64,000 nt of DNA from JADJDM01 sp044352985 (GCA_044352985.1 JBILCU010000001.1:186001-250000), one strand, 5' to 3'. Shown: positions 36,061 to 44,707, counted from the first letter of the stretch. Numbers and translations are program-made. Notes: generated by a model from the letters alone, not told the origin.

Positions 36061-37086
36061 ATGCTTTACAAAACACTCTTTTTTTTAATTGTTTTCAATT
36101 TCCTGAATACCAATTTTCAGTTAATTGCTCAAAATTCAGAACAACCAAATGATGTAAAATGGGTATCCTTCAAAGAAGCCCAGGAATTAAATAAAAAACA
36201 AGCAAAACCATTTTTAATTGATATTTATACCGATTGGTGCGGCTGGTGCAAACACATGGATAAAACAACCTATTCTAATCCAGGATTGGCTAATTACATC
36301 AATACTTATTTTTATGCTGTTAAATTTGATGCCGAAACAAAAGATACGATTGTTTATAATGGAGAAAAATATTGGAATACAGGTACAGAAAAAAAATCGC
36401 CACACCAATTAGCCATAAAATTATTAAGCGGAAAATTATCCTATCCATCTACCATTTTTGTAAATAATAATTTTCAATTTAACCTTTTGTCTCAAGGCTA
36501 CCTTGATGTAAAAAAAATTGAGCCGCTTTTAATTTATACCGTTGAAAATGTTTTTAGAAGTACAGCTTATGAGTCCTTTTCTGCAAAATTTGAAAAAACA
36601 TTTTACGATACCACAAAAAATAAATTTGAACCCAAATGGCTTTCAATTAATGAAGCTTTAAGCAAACAAAAAACAGAACCGAAAAAAATAATTGTTTTTA
36701 CCAATGCAAATTTTTGCAATTCGTGTAGGGTGATGAAAAAAACTGTTCTTGGCGACTCCACAATTAGTAAATATTTAGATAAAAATTATTATTTGGTTGA
36801 TTTAAATGCCGAATATATAGATGATGTAACCTTTAATGAGCAAACCTATAAAGTAGGGCAAGTTGCTAACTTTCCCTTTCATCCGCTAACATTAGCATTA
36901 ACCCGTAATAATTTAGTTTTCCCTTCAATTAGCATAATTGGCGAAAAGCAGGAATTATTAGACGTAATTCCATTTTATTTAAATGAAGACATAACTTTTC
37001 CAGTTCTTCAATTTTATGGTGAAAACCATTTTAAAAGTACAAAATGGGATGATTTTTTAAAATCATTCCGAACAACTAAAAAATAA
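36061..37086 (+). CDS. Exported protein with two thioredoxin-like domains
   Basis: A 341-residue protein with a signal peptide (TLFFLIVFNFLNTNFQLIAQ). The first thioredoxin-like domain has DIYTDWCGWCKHMDKTTYS, with the CGWC active site near residue 60 and a cis-Pro in LSYPSTIFVNN. The second has FTNANFCNSCRVMKKTVLG, with CNSC near residue 220 and a second Pro in LVFPSISIIG. Both pairs of cysteines are kept, so each domain could be redox active in the periplasm, perhaps in disulfide reduction or cytochrome maturation. Duplication within one chain is the notable point. It is the first gene of a rightward group. Confidence 0.87.
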   Translation: MLYKTLFFLIVFNFLNTNFQLIAQNSEQPNDVKWVSFKEAQELNKKQAKPFLIDIYTDWCGWCKHMDKTTYSNPGLANYINTYFYAVKFDAETKDTIVYNGEKYWNTGTEKKSPHQLAIKLLSGKLSYPSTIFVNNNFQFNLLSQGYLDVKKIEPLLIYTVENVFRSTAYESFSAKFEKTFYDTTKNKFEPKWLSINEALSKQKTEPKKIIVFTNANFCNSCRVMKKTVLGDSTISKYLDKNYYLVDLNAEYIDDVTFNEQTYKVGQVANFPFHPLTLALTRNNLVFPSISIIGEKQELLDVIPFYLNEDITFPVLQFYGENHFKSTKWDDFLKSFRTTKK

Positions 37087-37134
37087 GTTTTCCAAAAACA
37101 GAAAAACTAAATTTTTTAGTTTTAACTTTAGTGT

Positions 37135-37821
37135 ATGGAGTTAACAACTATCAAACAACTTGCAGAAGATGATCGGCCTCGGGAAAAAATGCTTTTAAAA
37201 GGTAGCAGGGCATTATCAGATGCGGAATTAATTGCCATTTTAATTGGTTCAGGAAATAAAAAGGAAACAGCGATTCAGTTATCACAACGTATTTTAATTG
37301 ATTGCAAAAATGACATTAATCAATTAGCACGATTAAGTATACAAGAACTTTGTACGTATAAAGGAATTGGAGACGCAAAAGCAATAAGCATTGCAGCTGC
37401 TCTGGAGTTAGGTAGAAGAAGAGACAATAAAACACCTGAAGAAAGAGCAACCATTACATCCAGTCAATCAGCCTTTCAACTTTTATCACCTGTGTTAAGA
37501 GATTTGCCACATGAAGAATTTTGGATATTGATTTTAAATCGTGCAAATAAATTGATTTCAAAAGAGCCGGTAAGTTCAGGCGGAATAAATGCCACATTAG
37601 TTGATGCCCGAAAAGTTTTTAAACCTGCTATTTTGCAAACAGCATCGTCTATTATTTTAGCCCATAATCATCCATCGGGCAACACAAAACCAAGCGAAGA
37701 TGATATAAAGCTAACGCGTAAATTAAAAGATGCGGGGAAATTATTTGATATAACTGTTATTGACCACATTATCGTAGCAGAAAATACCTATTTTAGTTTT
37801 GCAGATGAAGGTTTATTATGA
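37135..37821 (+). CDS. radC: RadC family JAB-domain protein
   Basis: A 228-residue RadC protein. The N-terminal helix-hairpin-helix DNA-binding part (LCTYKGIGDAKAISIAAALELGRR) is followed by the JAB/JAMM metal domain with LAHNHPSGNTKPSEDDIKLT, which carries the two metal His and the Asp, and HIIVAENTYFSFADEGLL at the end. RadC was once named for DNA repair, but its role is still unclear; many copies ride on mobile elements. This one has the usual full length and lies in a core-like context. Its stop overlaps the MerR gene start (ATGA). Confidence 0.95.
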   Translation: MELTTIKQLAEDDRPREKMLLKGSRALSDAELIAILIGSGNKKETAIQLSQRILIDCKNDINQLARLSIQELCTYKGIGDAKAISIAAALELGRRRDNKTPEERATITSSQSAFQLLSPVLRDLPHEEFWILILNRANKLISKEPVSSGGINATLVDARKVFKPAILQTASSIILAHNHPSGNTKPSEDDIKLTRKLKDAGKLFDITVIDHIIVAENTYFSFADEGLL

Positions 37822-38165
37822 GTAAAGAAGAAGATAATACAGAGAAATTATATTATACCATTAGTGAAGTAGCTGCTTTGTTTAGTGTTAACGCTTCGCT
37901 TATTCGTTTTTGGGAAAAAGAATTCCCTGCTATTAAACCAACTACTAATAAAAAAGGGAATCGACTTTATACAAAAAAAGAAATCGAATTAATTCGTAAT
38001 ATTTACGATTTGGTAAAGGAAAAAGGCTTCACTCTTCAAGGAGCAAAAGATCAACTAAAATCAAGTAAAACCAAAAAAAAACCATCAGATACTAAAAAAG
38101 AAGTCGTCGAAAATTTAATTGATATCAAACGTAAATTACTTGAACTACAAGGAAAATTAAAATGA
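37818..38165 (+). CDS. MerR-family transcriptional regulator
   Basis: A 115-residue MerR-type DNA-binding protein. YYTISEVAALFSVNASLIRFWEKEFP (in parts) is the winged helix-turn-helix with the usual R-WE motif, and GNRLYTKKEIELIRNIYDLVKEKGFTLQGAKDQL the following wing and helices. The C-terminus is a short coiled coil (IDIKRKLLELQGKLK) and has no effector-binding domain or metal-binding Cys, so the signal is unknown. It is coupled to radC by a four-base overlap; this radC-MerR pairing suggests joint expression. Confidence 0.9.
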   Translation: MSKEEDNTEKLYYTISEVAALFSVNASLIRFWEKEFPAIKPTTNKKGNRLYTKKEIELIRNIYDLVKEKGFTLQGAKDQLKSSKTKKKPSDTKKEVVENLIDIKRKLLELQGKLK

Positions 38166-38224
38166 AATCTTGACACAAAACACTACTTTATAATCTTCTC
38201 TGAATACTAATAATTAATTTAATC

Positions 38225-39022
38225 ATGAATTACATCACCAACGAAGGATTAACCATGTATTATGAATTACATGGAAACATGAAAGCCAATAAAACCATTA
38301 TTTTTTTAAATGGTTTATCGCAATCAACATTGTCATGGGGTTTAGTAATTCCATATTTCAAAGACAATTATAGGGTTCTTCTTCTTGATCAGATTTTACA
38401 GGGGCAATCAGATAAAAATAGTGATTGGAGAAATTTCGATCAACATGCAAAAGACGTGTTTGAATTACTTATTGCATTACATATAAAACAACCCATCATT
38501 GCAGGTTTATCTTATGGAAGTATGGTTGCACAACATTTTGCTGTTCGTTACCCAAACGAACTTAGCAAGTTAATTTTAATGGCAACCCTTGCGCATAAGA
38601 CTCCTTATTTTGATGCTATCGGCCATGCTTGGTGGCGGGCATTAGAGGCGGGCGGTTATCCTTTAATGTTTGATGTGATGTTGCCAAACGTGTTAAGTGA
38701 AAATTATTTTAAAAATCCATTAATTCCAATTAATGTGATGAAAGATGCTCGTTTGCAATCCGGAATGGATAGTACTTCATTGATTAAATTAATGAAAGCG
38801 ACACAAGAACGAGAAGATTACCGACCAATGTTGAAAAACATTAAAGTTCCTACCTTAGTCATGCAAGGCGAAAAGGATTCTTTATTACCGCCTTTGTTTG
38901 CAGAAGAAGTTCACAAAAATATTTTCGATTCAACACTTTTAATTATTAAAGACGCCGGTCATACTCTTAATTTAGAAGCTGTACCTGAAATCAGTAAACA
39001 AATTTTACAATTTGTTGCATAA
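38225..39022 (+). CDS. Alpha/beta-fold hydrolase
   Basis: A 265-residue serine hydrolase. The nucleophile elbow GLSYGSM holds the Ser near residue 97, the acid is in VMQGEKDSLLPP, and the His in KDAGHTLNLEAVPE, giving a complete triad. IFLNGLSQSTLSWGLVIPYFKDNYRVLLLDQ is the usual entry with the oxyanion loop. There is no signal peptide. Substrates could be esters, lactones or enol-lactones; the sequence alone does not decide. The stop overlaps the pgeF start (TAATG), so the two are co-translated. Confidence 0.88.
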   Translation: MNYITNEGLTMYYELHGNMKANKTIIFLNGLSQSTLSWGLVIPYFKDNYRVLLLDQILQGQSDKNSDWRNFDQHAKDVFELLIALHIKQPIIAGLSYGSMVAQHFAVRYPNELSKLILMATLAHKTPYFDAIGHAWWRALEAGGYPLMFDVMLPNVLSENYFKNPLIPINVMKDARLQSGMDSTSLIKLMKATQEREDYRPMLKNIKVPTLVMQGEKDSLLPPLFAEEVHKNIFDSTLLIIKDAGHTLNLEAVPEISKQILQFVA

Positions 39023-39747
39023 TGGATATTCCCAAAATTTTTAAATCATTTAAAGGCTTGGTTGCCGCTCAAACTAATCGCAATAATCCATTCAGATTAC
39101 CACAACATATTATTTCTGTAAGTGATTTGAATTTAAGTGATGAACAAAATGAAAAAAATAAAATTAATTTTTTTAATGAGCTTGGGATAATTGAAAGTCA
39201 AATTACCTATACTAAACAAGTTCATGGTAACGCAATAGCATATGTAGATCGAGCTCAATACCTTGAAGGCTTTGATGCGCTGATTACCAACAAGAAAAAT
39301 ATTTTTTTATTGGTAAGTATTGCTGATTGTACACCTGTTTTAATTTACGACTCAATAAATAATGCTTTTGCTGCTATTCATGCAGGATGGAGAGGAACCG
39401 AAAAACAAATTGTATCCAAAACATTAAAAAAAATGAATGAACAATTTGGAACAATTGGCAAAAATTGTTTCGCGTACATAGGTACATGTATCTCTGAAAA
39501 TTCCTTTGAAGTAGGAGAAGATGTTGCAATGCTATTTGACAAGCAATTTGTAGTTAAACAAAAACACAAATGGCATGTAAATCTTAAAGAGGCTAATAAA
39601 AGCCAACTCATGCAATTTGGCTTACCCACCAATCAAATTGAAATCTCTGAACATTGCACGGTAACAAATAACAACAACTACTTTTCTTACCGAAAAGAAA
39701 ATGGAAAAACAGGAAGATTATTTGCCTTAATTGGCATGAAGCCTTAA
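39022..39747 (+). CDS. pgeF: Peptidoglycan editing factor PgeF (YfiH, laccase-domain)
   Basis: A 241-residue DUF152/YfiH protein. The metal- and substrate-binding stretches are TKQVHGNAIAYVD, LVSIADCTPVLIYD and FAAIHAGWRGTEKQIVSKTL, with the His-Cys-His zinc set of the family; YIGTCISENSFEVG follows. PgeF removes wrongly placed L-Ser from UDP-MurNAc precursors in E. coli, and related FAMIN enzymes act on purine nucleosides. It overlaps the hydrolase gene by one base and converges on manC with 12 bases between. The length is normal. Confidence 0.93.
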   Translation: MDIPKIFKSFKGLVAAQTNRNNPFRLPQHIISVSDLNLSDEQNEKNKINFFNELGIIESQITYTKQVHGNAIAYVDRAQYLEGFDALITNKKNIFLLVSIADCTPVLIYDSINNAFAAIHAGWRGTEKQIVSKTLKKMNEQFGTIGKNCFAYIGTCISENSFEVGEDVAMLFDKQFVVKQKHKWHVNLKEANKSQLMQFGLPTNQIEISEHCTVTNNNNYFSYRKENGKTGRLFALIGMKP

Positions 39748-39759
39748 AGCCAAATTAGT

Positions 39760-40848
39760 TTATATAAATTTATCTCCCTTTTGGACTTTAACGTCATTAA
39801 CAAAATTACGAATTTGTTGCTCGTCGGTTTTTTTACAAATCAAGAGGGTATTTTCAGATTCAACAACGATATAATCTTCCAAACCTTGAATTACTGCCAG
39901 CTTATCTTTACTCACATTAATGATACAGTTTTTAGAATCATACAACATTACATTTTTACCCACAACTGCATTGTCTCCAGGAGAATGTTTTACATGTGAA
40001 TACAAACTACCCCAGGTTCCTAAATCACTCCATCCAATTAATGATTCTCTAACGTAAACATTTTTTGCTTTTTCCATTACCGAATAATCAATCGAATTGC
40101 TTTTGCATATCACGTAAGCCTTTTTAATAAAAGAAGCTTCTTTATCTGTATTGTAAAATTCTGTCCCATCTTTAAATACCTGAAACATTTCCGGATCATG
40201 CTTTTCAAATGCATTAATAATTGATTGCGTTGACCAAATAAAAATCCCTGAATTCCATAAAAAGTCGCCGCTTTGTAAAAATGATTTGGCAATTTCTAAA
40301 TTTGGTTTTTCGGTAAATGTTTTTACTTTTTTTATTCGGTGATCCTTTTCTTTTGTTGGCGAATCAATGTATTGAATATAACCATAACCTGTATCTGGTC
40401 GGTGCGGCGGAATGCCTAAAGTGATTAAACTATCTTCTTTTTCTGCTTTTATAAAACATGACTTAATTGCTTTTTTAAAAGTATCTTCTTTAGTGATTAA
40501 ATGATCAGATGGTGCAACAACAGTTACTGCCTTTGGGTTTAATTGATGAATTTTAAATGAAGCATATGCAACACATGGTGCTGTATTTTTTCTTGAAGGT
40601 TCAAGCAGAATATTTGCTTGAGGAAGCTCAGGCAATTGTTCACTTACTAAATTTTTATATGCCTCACTGGTTACTACATAAATATTGTTAATTGAACAAA
40701 TATCTTTAAATCGATCTAGTGTCTGTTGAATTAATGTTCTGCCTGTGCCGAGAATATCTAGAAATTGTTTTGGTTTGTTGGCTCTGCTCATAGGCCAAAA
40801 TCTACTTCCAACACCTCCGGCCATTATAATACAATATTTATCTTTCAT
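39760..40848 (-). CDS. manC: Mannose-1-phosphate guanylyltransferase
   Basis: A 362-residue GDP-mannose pyrophosphorylase, joining mannose 1-phosphate and GTP for GDP-mannose, used in surface glycans. The nucleotide loop IIMAGGVGSRFWPMSRANKPKQFLDI is at the start, VVAPSDHLI holds the metal Asp, and FTEKPNLEIAKSFL and WNSGIFIWS are family marks. It lacks the C-terminal isomerase domain of the longer bifunctional ManC enzymes, so it is the short form. It stands alone, with a strong hairpin 22 bases before its ATG. Confidence 0.94.
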   Translation of the reverse strand: MKDKYCIIMAGGVGSRFWPMSRANKPKQFLDILGTGRTLIQQTLDRFKDICSINNIYVVTSEAYKNLVSEQLPELPQANILLEPSRKNTAPCVAYASFKIHQLNPKAVTVVAPSDHLITKEDTFKKAIKSCFIKAEKEDSLITLGIPPHRPDTGYGYIQYIDSPTKEKDHRIKKVKTFTEKPNLEIAKSFLQSGDFLWNSGIFIWSTQSIINAFEKHDPEMFQVFKDGTEFYNTDKEASFIKKAYVICKSNSIDYSVMEKAKNVYVRESLIGWSDLGTWGSLYSHVKHSPGDNAVVGKNVMLYDSKNCIINVSKDKLAVIQGLEDYIVVESENTLLICKKTDEQQIRNFVNDVKVQKGDKFI

Positions 40849-40869
40849 TTTATGTACTGTTTAATAAGG

Positions 40870-40901
40870 GAAATTAAACATCTTTACCGATGTTTAATTT
40901 C
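40870..40901. repeat. 13-bp perfect hairpin between hom and manC
   Basis: GAAATTAAACATC (40870-40882) pairs perfectly with 40889-40901 around TTTACC. It lies 115 bases beyond the hom stop and 22 bases before the manC ATG on the same strand. No U-run follows on the minus strand, so it may be a terminator of the hom operon that lacks a classic tail, or a stem in the manC leader. Confidence 0.5.
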
Positions 40902-41015
40902 AAATATACAAGATAAAATTAATTCGAAAATTATTACAATACATCTGTTAGAAAAATAAATTTAAACTTTGGTACAAATTTATGATTCGTTTACGTGATT
41001 TAAATTGTTAAAACA

Positions 41016-42221
41016 TCAACTCAAGAGTTGAATTTCATCAGTTACTAGAGCAACAAATAGTTTATTCTCTTTTAGGTAGTTCTTATGTTTAATTAATGAC
41101 CCCAAATTCAATTTTCCAATAATATAATTGTAATCATTGCTTTTATACGTTTCTGAAACATCAATAAAATTTAATAATTCAACATCTTTTGGTTTTGAAT
41201 ATCTAAAATAAACATTCAAAATCACATCGTTTGTAAATCCTGAAGGGTGTTTTTGCAAGTGTTTTTTAAATTCGTATTTATATCCATAAGATAGAGCGGA
41301 AACATCTGATAAAACTGCCGCTCCTGTTGGATAGCTTCCTGCGCCTCTTCCTTGCTGGAATTGTTCGCCTGAAAAACGGCCTTCAGTAATTACTCCATTA
41401 AATTCATTGTCTACATTAAACAATTGATTTGTTGATTTTATAAATTGGGGCAACACAAAAGCTGTAACGGTATCATTTGGCAAACGCTTTATTACTGGGG
41501 TTAATTTGATTTTGTATTTTTTTTCCTGGGCATATGCAATATCATGATCTCCTAACTCTGTTATTCCAATATTTAATACGTCATCAGCCTTTAAAATTAT
41601 CCCGAATGCATGCAATGCAATGATTACCGCTTTAAATTTTGCGTCAAAACCTTCAACATCGTTTGTTGGGTCACTCTCTGCAAAGCCATTATCCTGTGCT
41701 TGTTTTAATGCTTCAGCATAAGAAAGTTTTTCGTTAATGGTTTTAGTAAGAATATAATTGGTTGTTCCATTAAAAATACCGGTTACTTTTTCAAGGTCTT
41801 CATTGTCAAAATATTCTTCCAATGCACGAATAATAGGAATACTGCCACATGCGGAGGCTTCATATAATAATGAAACTTTATTTTGCTGCGCTAATGTATA
41901 CAGTTCCGTTAAATGTAAGGCTAGCATTTTTTTATTTGCAGTTACTACGTGTTTTCCTTTACTTAAAGCTGTTTTTACAATGTTGTACGCTTCTGTAGCA
42001 TCATCAATTAATTCTACTACAACATTGATGGATTTATTGTTTAGAATTTCCGTTTTGTCAAACGTTATTTTTGAAGTATCAATTGTTCTGCTTTTTTCTT
42101 TGTTTTTAACGCATACTTTTACAATGTCTGCCCTAAAACCTGTGCTGTTGTTTAGTACGTGATATAGCCCTTGGCCTACGCATCCAAATCCAAATAATCC
42201 GATGTTTAATGATGTGCTCAT
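41016..42221 (-). CDS. hom: Homoserine dehydrogenase
   Basis: A 401-residue NAD(P)-dependent enzyme turning aspartate semialdehyde into homoserine. The Rossmann start is IGLFGFGCVGQGLYHVL; catalytic parts are YEASACGSIPIIRALEEYF, GIFNGTTNYILT, and ESDPTNDVEGFDAKFKAVI with the substrate Lys and Asp. It is monofunctional: no aspartokinase and no clear C-terminal ACT domain, so feedback by threonine is not evident in the sequence. It overlaps metX by four bases (ATGA), so both are made from one transcript below the SAM-I riboswitch. Confidence 0.94.
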   Translation of the reverse strand: MSTSLNIGLFGFGCVGQGLYHVLNNSTGFRADIVKVCVKNKEKSRTIDTSKITFDKTEILNNKSINVVVELIDDATEAYNIVKTALSKGKHVVTANKKMLALHLTELYTLAQQNKVSLLYEASACGSIPIIRALEEYFDNEDLEKVTGIFNGTTNYILTKTINEKLSYAEALKQAQDNGFAESDPTNDVEGFDAKFKAVIIALHAFGIILKADDVLNIGITELGDHDIAYAQEKKYKIKLTPVIKRLPNDTVTAFVLPQFIKSTNQLFNVDNEFNGVITEGRFSGEQFQQGRGAGSYPTGAAVLSDVSALSYGYKYEFKKHLQKHPSGFTNDVILNVYFRYSKPKDVELLNFIDVSETYKSNDYNYIIGKLNLGSLIKHKNYLKENKLFVALVTDEIQLLS

Positions 42222-43243
42222 GTGTTGTTTGTTGTTTTATAAAATTCGTTAATAATTGTTGTAAGTTGTTTTGTTTCTAATAAAAAGCCATCATGACCAT
42301 AATCAGAATAAATACTTACCCACTTGCTGTTTTTGATGTGTTGATGTAAAAATTCTTGTTCAGATGGCGGAAAAAGTAAATCGTTACTGATGCTTATGAT
42401 TAAGGTTGGTGCTTTTATGTGACTTAAGGCATTTTCAACAGAAGCTCTTCCTCTACCTACATTATGAGAGTCCATAGCATTAATTAGTGTGACATAAGAA
42501 AAGGCATTAAAGCGTTTTACTAATTTTTCTCCCTGATAACGCTGATAACCAGATGCTTTAAAATCTTTTGCTAGCTCATTGCTTGTTTCTGACTGCGTAT
42601 TAGTATAAGGCAAATAATTACGGTAACTAATGAGCGCAATACTTCTTGCAGCTGCAAGTCCTTTTTGCCCAGCATCCGGCTTTTTTAACTGATAGCTTTC
42701 ATCTGCAACTATTGCCATGCGCTGACTTTCGTTAAATGCAATGCCCCAAGGCGAGTGCTTTGCATTAGTTGCAACCAGCACACAACGTTCAAAAACATGA
42801 GGATGAAGGATGTTCCATTCAATAATTTGTTGCGCACCTTGTGAACCGCCAATGATGGTGTGTACTTTTTCAATTCCTAATTGTTGCCTTAACATTTCAT
42901 GTGCATTTACCATATCGCGAATGGTCACAAAAGGAAAATCGTGATATAAATTTTTTTCAGGATTAGTGGGGTGAATAGGGCCAGTTGTTCCATAACACGA
43001 ACCAAGATTATTAGCGCATATTATAAAATAATCCTCGGGGTTATAAAAATCATTTTCTCCAAATAAACCAGGCCACCATTCAAACACATTACTGTTTGCA
43101 GTAAGCGCATGAACTACCCAAATAACATTGTTTTTTTCTTTGTTAAGTTTCCCAAATGTTTGGTATGCAATTTCAATTTCATCTAGCTGTCCGCCCAACT
43201 CGAATTGAAATTTTTGTGATAGTGTAATTGTATTAAGTTCCAT
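42218..43243 (-). CDS. metX: Homoserine O-acetyltransferase
   Basis: A 341-residue alpha/beta-fold acyltransferase making O-acetylhomoserine, the first step toward methionine. The nucleophile is in IIGGSQGAQQIIEW (Ser about residue 133), the Asp in SISNDLLFPPSEQEF, and the His in YSDYGHDGFLLE; NNLGSCYGTTGP is a signature of MetX. Short length and lack of an N-terminal extension are typical of the MetX group rather than MetA. It is the first gene after the SAM-I riboswitch, with hom behind it. High SAM should switch it off. Confidence 0.95.
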   Translation of the reverse strand: MELNTITLSQKFQFELGGQLDEIEIAYQTFGKLNKEKNNVIWVVHALTANSNVFEWWPGLFGENDFYNPEDYFIICANNLGSCYGTTGPIHPTNPEKNLYHDFPFVTIRDMVNAHEMLRQQLGIEKVHTIIGGSQGAQQIIEWNILHPHVFERCVLVATNAKHSPWGIAFNESQRMAIVADESYQLKKPDAGQKGLAAARSIALISYRNYLPYTNTQSETSNELAKDFKASGYQRYQGEKLVKRFNAFSYVTLINAMDSHNVGRGRASVENALSHIKAPTLIISISNDLLFPPSEQEFLHQHIKNSKWVSIYSDYGHDGFLLETKQLTTIINEFYKTTNNT

Positions 43244-43274
43244 GGTATATATATTTTAAATTTTTAAAAATAAC

Positions 43275-43304
43275 AATCAAGCAGCAAATTTTTTGCCTTT
43301 GATT
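43275..43304 (-). terminator. Expression-platform terminator of the SAM-I riboswitch (candidate)
   Basis: On the minus strand an imperfect hairpin pairs AATCAA and GGCAAA with TTTGCT and TTGATT between 43304 and 43275, followed by GTTATTTTTAAA. It lies between the aptamer and metX, where a SAM-controlled terminator is expected. The U-run is interrupted, so confidence is moderate. Confidence 0.45.
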
Positions 43305-43350
43305 AAAAATATAAAACTTAATACTGCAGTAATGTGCGCTCATATTTTAC

Positions 43351-43470
43351 ATTTATCTTTCCTCTTTTGTGAGGTGGGATTTAGCACCGGTTTTCCAATA
43401 CTGTTTTCAGTACTTATAGTTGGTTGCCAGCGGATCACAGAGCCCATTCTCTTACCGCATCTTGATAAAT
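43351..43470 (-). promoter_or_regulatory. SAM-I (S-box) riboswitch upstream of metX-hom
   Basis: Read on the minus strand, P1 is ATTTATC (complement of 43464-43470) closing with GATAAAT (complement of 43351-43357). Within lie TATCAAGATGCGG, the GGGCTCTGTGATCCGCTGGCAACC turn region (in the order expected for S-box RNAs, ending in the conserved GGCAACC), and the hallmark GGTGCTAAATCCC (complement of 43376-43388). It is about 120 nt, the usual size, and sits 108 bases ahead of metX. SAM binding would end transcription or hide the start of metX and hom. Confidence 0.95.
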
Positions 43471-43500
43471 TAAAACGCACTAAGCGATTTAATTCAGGCG

Positions 43501-43532
43501 TAAATATAAATTATTTTTTTTGAAGTTTCCAA
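43501..43532 (-). promoter_or_regulatory. Candidate promoter of the riboswitch-metX-hom transcript
   Basis: On the minus strand TTGG (complement of 43529-43532) and TATATTTA (complement of 43501-43508) with 20 bases between approximate the Bacteroidota -33/-7 pattern, one mismatch each. Transcription would begin about 20 bases before the aptamer's P1. The AT-rich background makes this a tentative call. The remaining part of this intergenic stretch (to 43637) shows nothing more. Confidence 0.3.
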
Positions 43533-43637
43533 TTCTTTGGCAATTTTCAATTTAAAGCCAAAAAATAAGACGATGATTTAATTGCAAAATAAAAGCGACG
43601 AAAATATAGTTAAGCTGTTTGCAAATAGCTTTAGCTC

Positions 43638-43922
43638 TTATTTTTCGGTTAAGCTCCAGGCCTCAGGTTTATCAGAAAACAACACTTTTGTTTTGCTCCA
43701 AACTTGATTAAACAATTCGGATTGTCGGTATTTTTCTAATGATTGTTCGTTATTCCAATAACTATATGTAAAAAAAACAAACGGGCGATTAATGTCGTTT
43801 AGCAATTGCAGATTACTGCAACCATCAAAATTACGAATATGATGTTTATTTTCTGTAAATAAATTTAAAAAATCATTCACCTTTTCCGGATGAAAAGTCA
43901 TTTTAACAATTCGAATAATCAT
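43638..43922 (-). CDS. Antibiotic biosynthesis monooxygenase (ABM) domain protein
   Basis: A 94-residue single ABM domain. IIRIVKMTFHPEKVNDFLNLFTENKHHIRNFDGCSNLQLL (in parts IRIVKMTF and FDGCSNLQLL) and FFTYSYWNNEQSLEKYRQSELF are typical of this ferredoxin-like dimeric fold, with a conserved W after the third strand. Members act as quinol monooxygenases, heme-degrading enzymes or have no known activity. It overlaps the SAM-hydrolase gene by four bases (ATGA) and is the second gene of that pair. Confidence 0.85.
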   Translation of the reverse strand: MIIRIVKMTFHPEKVNDFLNLFTENKHHIRNFDGCSNLQLLNDINRPFVFFTYSYWNNEQSLEKYRQSELFNQVWSKTKVLFSDKPEAWSLTEK

Positions 43923-44707
43923 GAATAAAACTCTATTGGAATTTGAAATTCAGTATGCATTAGAAAATTTCTAGGAAACAACAACTGCTTGGCAGAACCA
44001 TTATTTAATGCTATTTCGAGATAACCTGAACTATTAAATAACGCTAAAGGCTCATTGTGCTCTACATCATCATATGCTGTGCATATTTTAGAAATTCTGG
44101 TGTTTGGTAAAAAAATAGTGAATTTTCTTCCTTGGCAAATTTGATCAAAAAATACTTTTTTTACATTTATTATTACGTTTCCGAAAGAATCAATATAAAT
44201 ACATCTTCCCGTTATAGAGTCCTGATTGGAAACCGGCTGAAAATTCAGACTTTGAACAATATCATTAACTTCAGTAGCTATATCTGTTACAAATATACCA
44301 TTAGCCAAATCTATAGCTGCCTGAGCTAATGGATCGCGGGAAATAAATATGCCATGTGTATATTTATCAGCATTTAACTCGTAATAAACAACTTCACTTC
44401 CATCATAAAACAAACTAAATAATCCGTTATCCGGACAAATGATGTATTGATTTTTATAATAAACAATAAGATTTTTTTTAGTCTTGAAATTAGCTGAACG
44501 AATACCCAATATGTGTATAGAATTTTTAGGAAACTCATAAAATGCGTTTCCAAATATATAAGCAGCTTGCTGCAAATTGTATTTTTCCAATTCGTGTGAG
44601 ATATCAATTAATTGAATATTTTCTGATTTTTTAAGAATATACGCCTTTAATAATGCCACGTAATGATCGCGGCACCCTAAATCGGTTGTTAGCGTAATAA
44701 TAGCCAT
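43919..44707 (-). CDS. S-adenosyl-L-methionine hydrolase (DUF62/SAM hydroxide adenosyltransferase)
   Basis: A 262-residue DUF62 protein. The start ITLTTDLGCRDHYVALLKAYIL, DISHELEKYNLQQAAYIF and the C-terminal SFGNVIINV are family marks; the Asp-Arg-His set typical of SAM hydroxide adenosyltransferases is consistent with DLGCRDHY. Family enzymes cleave SAM to adenosine and methionine using activated water. The frame extends one codon to a TTG at 44710, but the ATG at 44707 is preferred. A stretch of ~1 kb away, metX-hom is under SAM control, so SAM level is set from two sides in this area, though they are separate transcripts. Confidence 0.88.
   Translation of the reverse strand: MAIITLTTDLGCRDHYVALLKAYILKKSENIQLIDISHELEKYNLQQAAYIFGNAFYEFPKNSIHILGIRSANFKTKKNLIVYYKNQYIICPDNGLFSLFYDGSEVVYYELNADKYTHGIFISRDPLAQAAIDLANGIFVTDIATEVNDIVQSLNFQPVSNQDSITGRCIYIDSFGNVIINVKKVFFDQICQGRKFTIFLPNTRISKICTAYDDVEHNEPLALFNSSGYLEIALNNGSAKQLLFPRNFLMHTEFQIPIEFYS

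Noticed and set aside
43293..43523. Plus-strand ORF of 76 codons upstream of metX
   Set aside because: It is a shadow over the SAM-I riboswitch on the opposite strand; the conserved RNA explains the sequence and the protein has no features of a real gene.
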